This document shows, in pieces, positions 1 through 8,110 of a stretch of DNA of 64,000 nt. Positions within the stretch are counted from its first letter, which is position 1, and every line of letters starts with the position of its first letter. Under the pieces are notes generated by a model. The model was not told the origin of the DNA. It searched no databases and saw only the letters and a list, made by a program, of their open reading frames with translations. This DNA comes from Mycobacterium sp. OAS707 (GTDB taxonomy: Bacteria > Actinomycetota > Actinomycetes > Mycobacteriales > Mycobacteriaceae): NCBI RefSeq assembly GCF_014873705.1, contig NZ_JADBDS010000006.1:248001-312000 (forward strand), given 5' to 3'. A program made the translations under genes and the position numbers.

Positions 1-344
1 CAGTGGGGCTGCCGCTCTTTTAGCTCGGGCCCGCCGAAAAGTCGCTGCCAAGTATCCGTTGCCGGTACTTGGACATTCGCCTCAGTGTGCCCTAACTTCC
101 GTGACTCCCGGTTAGGGGTGCCGCGTGGTTACTGATACTAGACGTTGCACATACAGCGCGCCTAGGGACACTCCCATCCGGATCGCTCTTCTCCCTGCTC
201 GTCAGGCATGTGATGCCCGCCACATCCGCCGCGCCCCTGTGATCGTCTGCCAGGCACACCGCGTGACGGAACAGCCGTTATTCGTAACGCGTTTCTGCGG
301 ACATCAGATACTTAGCTCAGCTAAGTCGGACAAAGGAGTCAGAG
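1..344. other. 5' intergenic region without a supported gene
   Basis: No convincing coding frame is seen in these 344 bases. The one long frame that crosses it (from 125) has an Arg-rich, low-plausibility translation and runs out of frame through the secreted protein gene that begins at 345. The last part holds the palindrome at 310-326 and a strong Shine-Dalgarno sequence (aaaggag, 331-337). It is therefore best read as the promoter and leader region of that gene. Confidence 0.6.
310..326. promoter_or_regulatory. 17-bp palindrome upstream of a secreted protein gene
   Basis: ACTTAGCT and AGCTAAGT form a perfect 8-bp inverted repeat around one central C. It lies just 5' of the ribosome binding site aaaggag (331-337) of the gene at 345. 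This position fits a regulator operator or a small leader hairpin. No binding protein is assigned; the nearest regulator gene is the PadR gene at 637. Confidence 0.4.
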
Positions 345-557
345 ATGAAGAAGTTCACCCTCGGTCTCGTCAGTGCAGGTGCGTTCGCCGCGGTCACCCT
401 CGGGTTGGCCGGTCCGGCGATGGCAGCGCCCGACTATGTCGCGCCAACGCACGACGCGGTCTACTCGACGCATTCGGACTCGCCGACCGTTCGCCCCGTC
501 GACTGCTCGGTCCACGTCAACTCCGGCGGCACCGACGTCAACGTGAACTGGTGCTGA
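345..557 (+). CDS. Small secreted protein, 70 aa
   Basis: Unrecognised small exported protein. Residues 1-28 are a clean Sec signal peptide: two Lys, a hydrophobic Leu/Val/Ala core, then an AMA-A cleavage site. That leaves a mature protein of about 42 residues rich in Asp, Ser, Thr and Val. It has exactly two cysteines, Cys54 and the C-terminal Cys70, which could form one disulfide. The start is an ATG placed 7 nt after a strong aaaggag. The gene sits alone, upstream of and in the same direction as a PadR regulator, from which it is separated by an operator-like region. Export is well supported; function is unknown. Confidence 0.75.
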   Translation: MKKFTLGLVSAGAFAAVTLGLAGPAMAAPDYVAPTHDAVYSTHSDSPTVRPVDCSVHVNSGGTDVNVNWC

Positions 558-573
558 CGTGACGAACCGCGGC

Positions 574-608
574 CTATGCGCTTGGTTGCAGTGCAACTAG
601 TTGCATAG
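574..608. promoter_or_regulatory. Nested palindromes, probable PadR operator
   Basis: Three inverted repeats are stacked in 35 bp upstream of the padR-like GTG at 637. TGCAACTAGTTGCA (592-605) is a perfect 14-bp palindrome, TTGCA-g-TGCAA (586-596) is a second, and CTATGC (574-579) pairs with GCATAG (603-608). Symmetric TGCA/GCAT-rich sites close to their own gene are typical of autoregulated PadR proteins. Binding by this particular protein is inferred. Confidence 0.5.
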
Positions 609-636
609 CGCCGCGGATTCGCTCTAGGCTGCCCGC

Positions 637-1197
637 GTGGCCCTTCCCCACGCGATCCTGGTGTCGCTGTGCGAGCAGTCCGGGTCCGGTTATGAGCTGG
701 CTCGTCGCTTCGATCGGTCCATCGGCTACTTCTGGGCCGCTACCCATCAGCAGATCTATCGGACGCTGAAACAGATGGAGCAGGACGGCTGGGTAAGCGT
801 CAGCCCCGTCGTGCAACAGGGCAGGCCGGACAAGAAGGTCTACACGGTGTCGGACGCAGGCCGTGGCGAACTCGCGCGCTGGATCGCCGAACCCCTGTCA
901 GGGCGCGGCAGTTCCGTTGCCGACAACCGCACCCGCGACATCGCGGTCAAGGTCCGGGGCGCCGACTACGGCGATGTCGACGCGGTGCGCGCACAGGTGG
1001 CGGCCCTGCGCGCCGAACGCGCCGAGTTGCTCGACACCTACCGCGGGTTCGAGAAGCGGCAATTCCCCCACCCGCGCGGGCTGACCGGCGCCGCGCTGCA
1101 CCAATACCTGGTGCTGCGGGGCGGTATCCGTGCCGAAGAGAGCGCCATCGACTGGCTGGACGAAGTGGCAGCAGCGTTGAAGGGGGACATCCTGTGA
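637..1197 (+). CDS. PadR-family transcriptional regulator
   Basis: Winged-helix repressor of 186 aa. Residues 1-75 carry the PadR N-terminal domain, including the 'SGYELARRF' and 'HQQIYRTLKQME' stretches and a wing ending in 'VYTVSDAGRGEL'. Residues 90-180 form the helical PadR C-terminal dimerisation domain. It starts with GTG. Its stop overlaps the start of fadH by 4 bp (gtga), so the two are translationally coupled and probably co-regulated. The same pairing occurs in M. tuberculosis (Rv1176c-Rv1175c, from memory). The palindromes at 574-608 suggest autoregulation; a lipid-derived or phenolic ligand is possible but not shown. Confidence 0.88.
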   Translation: MALPHAILVSLCEQSGSGYELARRFDRSIGYFWAATHQQIYRTLKQMEQDGWVSVSPVVQQGRPDKKVYTVSDAGRGELARWIAEPLSGRGSSVADNRTRDIAVKVRGADYGDVDAVRAQVAALRAERAELLDTYRGFEKRQFPHPRGLTGAALHQYLVLRGGIRAEESAIDWLDEVAAALKGDIL

Positions 1198-3203
1198 CGT
1201 ATCCGAAGTTGTTGTCGCCGTTGGATCTTGGGTTCACCACACTGCGCAACCGGGTGGTGATGGGCTCGATGCACACTGGCCTCGAGGACCGCGCTCGCGA
1301 CACCGACCGGCTCGCCGCGTATTTCGCCGAACGCGCCCGCGGCGGCGTCGGCCTGATCATCACCGGCGGGTACGCCCCGAATCGCACCGGTTGGCTGCTG
1401 CCGTTCGCCGCGCAGATGACCTCCAGCTCGGACGCCAGGCGGCACCGCCGCATCACGCAGCCCGTGCACGACGCAGGCGGCAAAATTCTGCTGCAGATCC
1501 TGCACGCCGGACGCTATGCGTACCACCCGTTTTCAGTGAGCGCGTCGTCCATCAAGGCGCCCATCAACCCATTCCGTCCGCGGGCGCTGCGCGATGTCGA
1601 CGGCACGATCGACGACTTCGCCCGCTGTGCGGCGCTGGCCCGCGAAGCCGGCTACGACGGCGTCGAGATCATGGGCAGCGAGGGTTATCTGCTCAACCAG
1701 TTCCTGGCCCCCCGCACCAACAAGCGCACCGACGCTTGGGGCGGCACCCCGGAGAAGCGTCGACGGATGCCGGTCGAGATCGTGCGGCGTACCCGCGCAG
1801 CAGTCGGCGACGACTTCATCATCTGCTACCGGATGTCGATGGCCGACTACGTCGAAGACGGCCAGAGCTGGGACGAAATCGTCGCGCTGGCAACCGAAGT
1901 CGAGGCTGCGGGCGCGACGATCATCAACACCGGTATCGGCTGGCATGAGGCTCGGGTGCCGACCATTGTCACCTCGGTGCCCAACAGTGCGTTCGTCGAC
2001 ATCAGCAACGCGGTGGCAGAGCATGTGCAGATCCCGGTGGTGGCATCCAACCGAATCAACATGCCGCAAGCGGCCGAGCAGATCCTCGCTGACGGCAACG
2101 TCGCGCTGATCTCGATGGCGCGGCCACTGCTGTCCGACCCGGACTGGGTCCGCAAGGCGCAAGCCGACGCGGCCGACGAAATCAACACCTGCATCTCCTG
2201 CAACCAGGCCTGCCTCGACCACGTGTTCGTGCACAAAACAGTGTCGTGCCTGTTGAATCCGCGGGCCGGACATGAGACGACGTTGGTGCTCGCGCCGACG
2301 CGACGCACCAAGCGCGTGGCTGTCGTGGGTGCGGGACCCGCCGGCCTGGCCACCGCGGTCACCGCCGCACGGCGCGGCCATCACGTGACACTGTTCGAGG
2401 CCGGCGATGCGATCGGCGGCCAATTCGACTTGGCGCGAAGGATTCCCGGCAAGGAAGAGTTCAGCGAGACCATCCGCTACTACACGACGATGCTGACCAA
2501 GCACGGCGTCGAGACTCGGCTTCGAACTCGCGCGACGGCGGCCGAACTCGCCGGCTTCGACGAAGTGGTACTGGCGACAGGCGTGTCGCCGCGAATGCCC
2601 GACATCCCCGGCATCGACCATCCGATGGTGCTCACCTACGCGGAGGCCATCACGGGCAAGCCCGTCGGCAAGACGGTCGCGGTGGTCGGTGCGGGCGGCG
2701 TCGGTTTCGACGTGAGCGAGTTCCTCGTCACGGACGAATCACCAACGCTGAACCTCAAGGAGTGGAAAGCGGAATGGGGTGTGGCCGATCCGCAGGAAAC
2801 ACGTGGCGCATTGACGACTCCGCTGCCCGCGCCCGCGGCGCGCGAGGTGTATCTGCTGCAGCGGACGAAAGGCCCGCAAGGTAAACGGCTCGGCAAGACG
2901 TCGGGGTGGGTGCACCGGGCTTCGTTGAAGGCCAAGGGCGTACAGCAGCTGTCCGGCGTGAACTACGAACGCATCGATGACGGCGGGCTGCACATCAGCT
3001 TCGGGCCCAACCGCTCCGACCCGCGGCTGCTCGAGGTCGACAACGTGGTGATCTGCGCGGGCCAGAACTCGGTGCGCGATCTCGAAAACGACTTGCGCCG
3101 CAACGGAATTGAGCCGCACATCATCGGCGGCGCCGCGCTGGCGGCCGAGCTCGACGCCAAACGCGCGATCCGGGAAGGCACCGAGCTGGCCGCCAAGCTC
3201 TAG
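1194..3203 (+). CDS. fadH: NADPH-dependent 2,4-dienoyl-CoA reductase FadH
   Basis: Iron-sulfur flavoenzyme (669 aa) that reduces 2,4-dienoyl-CoA during beta-oxidation of unsaturated fatty acids. The N-terminal old-yellow-enzyme TIM barrel (about 1-330) binds FMN. It is followed by the four-cysteine 4Fe-4S cluster motif (CxxCxxxC with a fourth Cys 12 residues on, about 333-352). Next come a FAD-binding Rossmann motif 'VVGAGPAGLA' (about 377) and a second, NADPH-binding 'VVGAGGVGFDV' (about 497). Length and domain order match the DCR family. GTG start overlaps the PadR stop. Cytosolic; partner of acyl-CoA dehydrogenases and enoyl-CoA hydratases such as those encoded further along the window. 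Confidence 0.93.
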   Translation: MTYPKLLSPLDLGFTTLRNRVVMGSMHTGLEDRARDTDRLAAYFAERARGGVGLIITGGYAPNRTGWLLPFAAQMTSSSDARRHRRITQPVHDAGGKILLQILHAGRYAYHPFSVSASSIKAPINPFRPRALRDVDGTIDDFARCAALAREAGYDGVEIMGSEGYLLNQFLAPRTNKRTDAWGGTPEKRRRMPVEIVRRTRAAVGDDFIICYRMSMADYVEDGQSWDEIVALATEVEAAGATIINTGIGWHEARVPTIVTSVPNSAFVDISNAVAEHVQIPVVASNRINMPQAAEQILADGNVALISMARPLLSDPDWVRKAQADAADEINTCISCNQACLDHVFVHKTVSCLLNPRAGHETTLVLAPTRRTKRVAVVGAGPAGLATAVTAARRGHHVTLFEAGDAIGGQFDLARRIPGKEEFSETIRYYTTMLTKHGVETRLRTRATAAELAGFDEVVLATGVSPRMPDIPGIDHPMVLTYAEAITGKPVGKTVAVVGAGGVGFDVSEFLVTDESPTLNLKEWKAEWGVADPQETRGALTTPLPAPAAREVYLLQRTKGPQGKRLGKTSGWVHRASLKAKGVQQLSGVNYERIDDGGLHISFGPNRSDPRLLEVDNVVICAGQNSVRDLENDLRRNGIEPHIIGGAALAAELDAKRAIREGTELAAKL

Positions 3204-3212
3204 GCTCTCGGC

Positions 3213-3614
3213 ATGGCCCACCTGGCGATCGACGCCCCGACGCTGTTGCACCTGGTGAGCTCGGGGCTCCGTCCCGACCCGGCACACCAACTCGTCGCCC
3301 CGAACCTGATCCGATCGCACGCGCTCACGCTGATGCTGCAGAGTGTGCAGCGTGGCGAACTCACCGACGGCGAAGCCCTCGAGCAACACGAGCGCATCAC
3401 TGAGCTCAAGATCCGCCTACTGGGCGATCGGTCTTCCCGTCGCACCGCATGGAACCTCGCGCGTGAACACGGCTGGAACACGATCTACGACGCGGAATAC
3501 ATCGCCATCGCCAAGCTCCAGGCAGACGAACTGGTCACCATTGATCCAGAGCTGAGCTCGATGGCGACCGGAATCGTGCCGGTGGCGCCGCTCAACCGGC
3601 TCTTAAAAGGCTGA
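3213..3614 (+). CDS. PIN-domain protein (VapC-like)
   Basis: 133-residue PIN-fold protein. Acidic residues sit where PIN nucleases hold Mg: Asp8 in 'AIDAPTLL', Glu in the central helix ('LKIRLLGDRSS'), and Asp in 'IYDAEYIAIAKLQADELVTID'. The ending on 'VTIDPELSSMA' is the classic PIN C-terminus. Such proteins are usually RNases of VapBC toxin-antitoxin pairs. No antitoxin ORF is visible immediately upstream, because it begins 9 nt after fadH. It may therefore be an orphan PIN protein or be co-transcribed with fadH. Nuclease activity is inferred from fold only. Confidence 0.75.
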   Translation: MAHLAIDAPTLLHLVSSGLRPDPAHQLVAPNLIRSHALTLMLQSVQRGELTDGEALEQHERITELKIRLLGDRSSRRTAWNLAREHGWNTIYDAEYIAIAKLQADELVTIDPELSSMATGIVPVAPLNRLLKG

Positions 3615-3716
3615 TTCCATCCGCTTCCATCCACCGGGAATGTATTCGGACTGCGGTCCGTTTACTTCGGGTGAAGGCGTCGGGCAGGCCGGCGCCCTTA
3701 GGTGAGAGAGATACAC

Positions 3717-4280
3717 ATGACTTCGACCTCTGAAGCGACCGGAACCACCCAGCTCCCCGCGGGTACCACCTGGGCCATCGACCCGGTTCACTCGTCGATC
3801 GGCTTTTCGGTACGCCATCTGATGGTGAGCAAGGTACGTGGCACCTTCCAGAACTTCAGTGGCGAGATCGTCGTCGCCGAGGACGGCACCCCTTCGGTGA
3901 CGGCCGAGATCGCCGTCGACTCCATCAACACCAACAACGAGCAGCGCGACGCCCACGTCAAGGCGGCCGATTTCTTCGATGCCGAGAAGTACCCCACCGC
4001 GACGTTCCGGTCGACCAATGTGCGGTCCAACGGCGACAACTATGTGCTCGACGGTGAGTTCACCCTCAAGGGTGTCACCAAGCCGGTGAGCCTGGATCTC
4101 GAGTTCAACGGCGTCAACCCTGGCATGGGGCACGGCGAGGTCGCCGGCTTCGAGGCGTCGGTGGTGTTGAACCGCAAGGACTTCGGCATCGATATCGACA
4201 TGCCGTTGGAGACCGGCGGCACGGTCGTCGGCGACAAGGTCACCATCACATTGGAGATCGAGGCGCTCAAGCAGGCCTGA
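3717..4280 (+). CDS. YceI-family lipid-binding protein
   Basis: 187-residue YceI protein, a lipocalin-like beta-barrel that binds polyprenyl or other isoprenoid lipids. Family hallmarks are 'WAIDPVHSSIGFSVRHL' at about 23-39, 'VRGTFQNFSG', 'DFFDAEKYPTATFRS' and 'DGEFTLKGVTKPV'. The ATG at 3717 was preferred to an in-frame GTG 15 nt upstream because gagag lies at the right distance before it. There is no signal peptide, as in most actinobacterial YceI proteins, so it is probably cytosolic. It ends in a strong bidirectional hairpin. Confidence 0.9.
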   Translation: MTSTSEATGTTQLPAGTTWAIDPVHSSIGFSVRHLMVSKVRGTFQNFSGEIVVAEDGTPSVTAEIAVDSINTNNEQRDAHVKAADFFDAEKYPTATFRSTNVRSNGDNYVLDGEFTLKGVTKPVSLDLEFNGVNPGMGHGEVAGFEASVVLNRKDFGIDIDMPLETGGTVVGDKVTITLEIEALKQA

Positions 4281-4286
4281 TGTTGC

Positions 4287-4320
4287 GGGGCCGACGGAGG
4301 CTGTCAGCTCTGTCGGCCCC
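4287..4320. terminator. Bidirectional terminator hairpin
   Basis: GGGGCCGAC (4287-4295) pairs perfectly with GTCGGCCCC (4312-4320), a 9-bp GC stem. It lies 7 bp after the yceI stop and overlaps the last codons of the convergent DUF2231 gene, so it can serve transcripts from both sides. Confidence 0.7.
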
Positions 4321-4765
4321 ACACCGCCTGGGCACCGGCGTCGCCGATACGCACCACACCGACGATCGACGAAACCCCCACCGCCAGCGCGACAATCGCG
4401 ATCACCACCGTTGCGACTGTTCGGCGTTTTTCGGACCTGCCCTCTAGCCAATGCATCGCTGCCAGTGCGATAGCCACCAGCAGCAGACCGATTGAGAAGT
4501 AGATCATCCAATCGCCGCGCTCGGCGTGTTCGCGAAGGATGGGGCTGGGGTCGGACTGCTGGTCGTAGAGCCACTCCCCCGCGTAGGTAGTCAATGGCGT
4601 GAGGACCATGTTCACCGCCGCAAGAGCGAGGACGAGCCAGACCAGTCGCCGCCGAGCCCCAGGCCAGATCGCGCACAGGATCTCGAGCAGCGCGACCAGC
4701 GGCGCGAGCACGACGATTGCGTGCACCAGCAGGGCGTGGGCCGGTAGCCCCGAAATGGTGGTCAT
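4304..4765 (-). CDS. DUF2231-type four-helix membrane protein
   Basis: 153-residue integral membrane protein. It begins with 'GLPAHALLVHAIVVLAPL', the DUF2231 signature with paired histidines, and has four hydrophobic segments (about 10-30, 37-57, 82-102 and 116-136). Conserved polar and His residues in helix 1 have led to suggestions of a heme or redox role for the family, but function is not established. The start was moved to the internal ATG at 4765 because gaaggaga lies 5-6 nt upstream; the longer frame adds 16 charged residues with no ribosome site. Confidence 0.75.
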   Translation of the reverse strand: MTTISGLPAHALLVHAIVVLAPLVALLEILCAIWPGARRRLVWLVLALAAVNMVLTPLTTYAGEWLYDQQSDPSPILREHAERGDWMIYFSIGLLLVAIALAAMHWLEGRSEKRRTVATVVIAIVALAVGVSSIVGVVRIGDAGAQAVWGRQS

Positions 4766-4924
4766 GCATCTCCTTCGCGTCGGTCCGTCATGTATACGTG
4801 CCGAGCCTGGCACCTAGTTCACGGTCGCGCTCGAACAAAAAGTGTCACCCTCGACACCTCTGGTCGCACCTAGCTGATGAATGCACTCGACAAGGCGAGT
4901 GCGCCATCAACAAGGAGCACCACA

Positions 4925-5320
4925 ATGACACGTAGGAACAAGATCACCGCAAGCTTGCAACTCGCTACGAGTGCGGGCCTGCTCGCGGCCACTTTTGCGT
5001 TCGGGCTGGGTGGCCTCGGCGATGCCGCCCTCGCGTACGCCGAAGGGGACGACCGCGGCACCGGATCGGACGTCCTCGACATGGAGGCTTACGAAGCCTG
5101 CATGAACAAGACGGTCAGGAACGCCGTCGAATGCTGCCTCCAGGCAGGCGGAATCCCGGGTAACCCAGCGACGGGTGACCGCGACCGTTGCTTCGCACCC
5201 GCAGGTAAGCCTGCGAGCATGGGGCCGCGACGCGTCCCGCTTCGGGTCATACCGGGCGACGCACCGGAACTCACGCCGTCGCATGACCCGTCGGTAGTTG
5301 CCGTAGCTCCTGTTGGTTAG
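4925..5320 (+). CDS. Cys-rich secreted protein, type A (131 aa)
   Basis: Small exported protein of unknown function. Residues 1-39 are a signal peptide (Arg/Lys start, long Ala/Leu/Gly core, 'ALAYA' cleavage region). The mature domain has four cysteines: Cys59, the adjacent pair Cys70-Cys71 within 'CCLQAGG', and Cys89. A Pro-rich tail follows. The same arrangement, including CCLxxGG, recurs in the protein at 54266, so the two are likely paralogues. The ATG at 4925 follows aaggag at 8 nt; an upstream in-frame ATG lacks one. It converges on fbiC with a 2-bp gap. Confidence 0.75.
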   Translation: MTRRNKITASLQLATSAGLLAATFAFGLGGLGDAALAYAEGDDRGTGSDVLDMEAYEACMNKTVRNAVECCLQAGGIPGNPATGDRDRCFAPAGKPASMGPRRVPLRVIPGDAPELTPSHDPSVVAVAPVG

Positions 5321-5322
5321 GG

Positions 5323-7947
5323 CTAAGCCGCAAGCGGCGCGTACGTCGTGGATCGTTGGCGGGCCGGTCTGCCGATGCCCGCCGCGATCTCGACCAGTTC
5401 GTCGACGCTCTTGGCCGATCCGAACTCCGAGCCGGCCATCCGCGAGATGGTCTCTTCCATCAGCGTGCCGCCCAGATCGTTGGCGCCGCCGTTGAGCATC
5501 ACCTGTGTGCGTTCAACACCGAGCTTGACCCAGCTGGTCTGGATGTTGGAAATCCTGCCGTGCAACATGATTCGGGCCAGTGCGTGCACCGCTCGGTTGT
5601 CGCGGTGCGTGGGCCCAGGACGCGCTCCGCCTGCCAGATACAACGGACTGCTCTGATGCACGAACGGCAACGGCACGAACTCGGTGAAGCCACCGGTCTG
5701 GTCCTGGATGCCGCGCAACACGTTGAGGTGTCCGACCCAGTGGTGGGGCGCATCGACGTGGCCGTACATCATCGTCGAGGACGACTTCAGCCCGACTTCA
5801 TGGGCGGTGGTGACGACCTCGATCCACATCGACGTCGGCAGCTTGCCTTTGGTCAACACCCAGCGCACCTCGTCATCGAGGATCTCTGCGGCGGTTCCCG
5901 GAATGCTGCCTAGGCCCGCCTCGTGCAGACTGGTCAACCACTCCCGAATGCTCAACCCGCTCTTGGTCACGCCGTTGGCGATCTCCATCGGGGAAAACGC
6001 GTGCACGTGCATCGAGGGGACCCGCGCCTTGACCGCGCGCACCAGATCGGCGTAGCCCGTCACCGGCAATTCGGGATCGATGCCGCCCTGCATGCACACC
6101 TCGGTGGCGCCCGCGACGTGCGCCTCCCACGCCCGGTCGGCCACCTCGGCTGTCGACAACGAAAACGCGTCGGCGTCGCCCTTACGTTGAGCGAACGCAC
6201 AGAACCGGCAGCCGGTGTAGCAGATGTTGGTGAAGTTGATGTTGCGGTTGACCACAAACGTCACGTCATCGCCAACCACCTCGCGACGCAGCGAATCAGC
6301 CAGCGCGGCAACGGCATCCAGTGCAGGGCCATCAGCAGTGGCCAGCGCCAGATATTCGTCGTCACTGCACCCGGCGGGATCACGCTCGGCCGAACGCAGC
6401 GCGGCCAACACATCGGTATCGATGCGCTCGGGCGCGCGCGCCGCCAACTCGTGCACCTTCTCGCGGACAGACTCCCAGTCGCCGAAAGCGCTACCCAGAT
6501 CGCTGCGCGTCTCAGTCAGACGACCCTCGGAATCGATGGCCGTCGCCAAATCGATGCGGCCCAATGATTCACTGGCCTCATCGGGCTCCTGCCACGGCCG
6601 CCCGACCGGATTGACGTCGGCCGCCAGCCCGGTGTCCGGATCGGCCAACGCGTCGACGTGCCCGCGCACCCGCGGGTCGATCCACGCCGCTCCGGCCTGC
6701 ACGTACTGCGGTTGCGCGGTCAGCCGCTGCACCAGGTCATAGCCGGCCTCGGCGGTGACCGCCTCGAGCTCATCCAGCGCCGGCCACGGTCGCTCCGGGT
6801 TGACGTGATCCGGTGTCAGCGGCGACACCCCGCCCCAGTCGTCGACACCGGCGCCGATCAACGCCAGGCATTCGGCGCGTGACACCAGATTCGGCGGCGC
6901 CTGGATACGCATCTTGGGGCCCATCACCAATCGGGTGACCGCCACCGTCGCGACGAAGTCCTCGAAGCCGGTGTCGGGCACCGCGGCCATCGCGGTGTGG
7001 TCCTTGGCCCGGAAGTTCTGCACGATCACTTCCTGAACGTGCCCAAACTCCTTGTGGGAGGAGCGAATCGCATGAATGGTTTCGGCGCGCTCGACAAGCG
7101 TCTCCCCGATCCCGACCAGCAGTCCGGTGGTGAACGGGATGGACAACCGACCGGCGTCGGCCAGCGTGCGCAGCCGCACCGCGGGGTCCTTGTCAGGGCT
7201 GCCGTAGTGCGCAAGCCCCTTGGTCTCGAACAGCCGGCGCGACGTGGTCTCCAGCATCATGCCCATCGACGGCGCAACCGGCTTGAGCCGCGACAGCTCC
7301 GACCACGACATCACCCCGGGATTCAGATGCGGCAGCAGCCCGGTCTCCTCCAGCACGCGAATCGCCATCGCGCGCACATAATCCAACGTGGAGTCGTAAC
7401 CGCGCTCGTCGAGCCATTGCCGCGCCTCGTCCCACCGCGCCTCCGGACGGTCGCCGAGGGTGAACAACGCCTCCTTGCAACCCAATTCGGCACCCCGACG
7501 GGCCACGTCGAGAATCTCGTCGGGCTCCATGAACATGCCCATACCCTCGGCGCGCAGCTTGCCGGGCACCGTCACGAACGTGCAGTAATGGCAGGTGTCG
7601 CGGCACAGATGCGTGACAGGGATGAACACCTTGCGCGAATAGCTCACTGGCAACCGCCCGTTGGGGCCGCGCCGGCCCGCGGCCTGAAGCCCCGCATCGC
7701 GCACCCGCGCCGCACTCGCGCACAGATCCGCCAGATCGTCCCCGCGAGCCGTCATCGCGATCGCGGCCTCGTCGACATTGAGAGCCACACCGTCCCGCGC
7801 CCGCCGCAACACCCGCCGCAGAGCGGCAGGGCTCGGCTCGTCAAACTTCGGGGGGACCACCGGGCTGGGCAGGTCGGCGCCGCGCTGGGAGTTCAGAGCC
7901 ACTCCCGTGTAACCCCGCGGTCGTCGCGAATCATCCGCATGTCTCAC
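5323..7947 (-). CDS. fbiC: FO synthase FbiC (coenzyme F420 biosynthesis)
   Basis: Bifunctional radical-SAM enzyme that condenses tyrosine with 5-amino-6-ribitylamino-uracil to give the deazaflavin FO, the chromophore of F420. In this 874-aa fusion the N-terminal CofG half has its SAM cluster motif at Cys115/Cys119/Cys122. The C-terminal CofH half has Cys576/Cys580/Cys583 in 'CYTGCRFC'. Both clusters are intact. The GTG start gives about 18 residues more than the M. tuberculosis protein, whose similarity starts near residue 26; a later start is possible. F420 users in this window include the Rv1155-like protein at 40305. Confidence 0.96.
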   Translation of the reverse strand: MRHADDSRRPRGYTGVALNSQRGADLPSPVVPPKFDEPSPAALRRVLRRARDGVALNVDEAAIAMTARGDDLADLCASAARVRDAGLQAAGRRGPNGRLPVSYSRKVFIPVTHLCRDTCHYCTFVTVPGKLRAEGMGMFMEPDEILDVARRGAELGCKEALFTLGDRPEARWDEARQWLDERGYDSTLDYVRAMAIRVLEETGLLPHLNPGVMSWSELSRLKPVAPSMGMMLETTSRRLFETKGLAHYGSPDKDPAVRLRTLADAGRLSIPFTTGLLVGIGETLVERAETIHAIRSSHKEFGHVQEVIVQNFRAKDHTAMAAVPDTGFEDFVATVAVTRLVMGPKMRIQAPPNLVSRAECLALIGAGVDDWGGVSPLTPDHVNPERPWPALDELEAVTAEAGYDLVQRLTAQPQYVQAGAAWIDPRVRGHVDALADPDTGLAADVNPVGRPWQEPDEASESLGRIDLATAIDSEGRLTETRSDLGSAFGDWESVREKVHELAARAPERIDTDVLAALRSAERDPAGCSDDEYLALATADGPALDAVAALADSLRREVVGDDVTFVVNRNINFTNICYTGCRFCAFAQRKGDADAFSLSTAEVADRAWEAHVAGATEVCMQGGIDPELPVTGYADLVRAVKARVPSMHVHAFSPMEIANGVTKSGLSIREWLTSLHEAGLGSIPGTAAEILDDEVRWVLTKGKLPTSMWIEVVTTAHEVGLKSSSTMMYGHVDAPHHWVGHLNVLRGIQDQTGGFTEFVPLPFVHQSSPLYLAGGARPGPTHRDNRAVHALARIMLHGRISNIQTSWVKLGVERTQVMLNGGANDLGGTLMEETISRMAGSEFGSAKSVDELVEIAAGIGRPARQRSTTYAPLAA

Positions 7948-8110
7948 ATTCTGAAACCACTGCGCCGAACATACGGGCCACAGTAGTCGCAGCCGCGCAC
8001 GCTGTTGTGCGCCCCGTCCCAGACACGTTGCTCAATGCGACGCGATCCGATTAACACGAGCGTAAGTTCGAAAGCATCCAGTAGCTGCCATAGCTGGAGG
8101 GGGAACTCAC

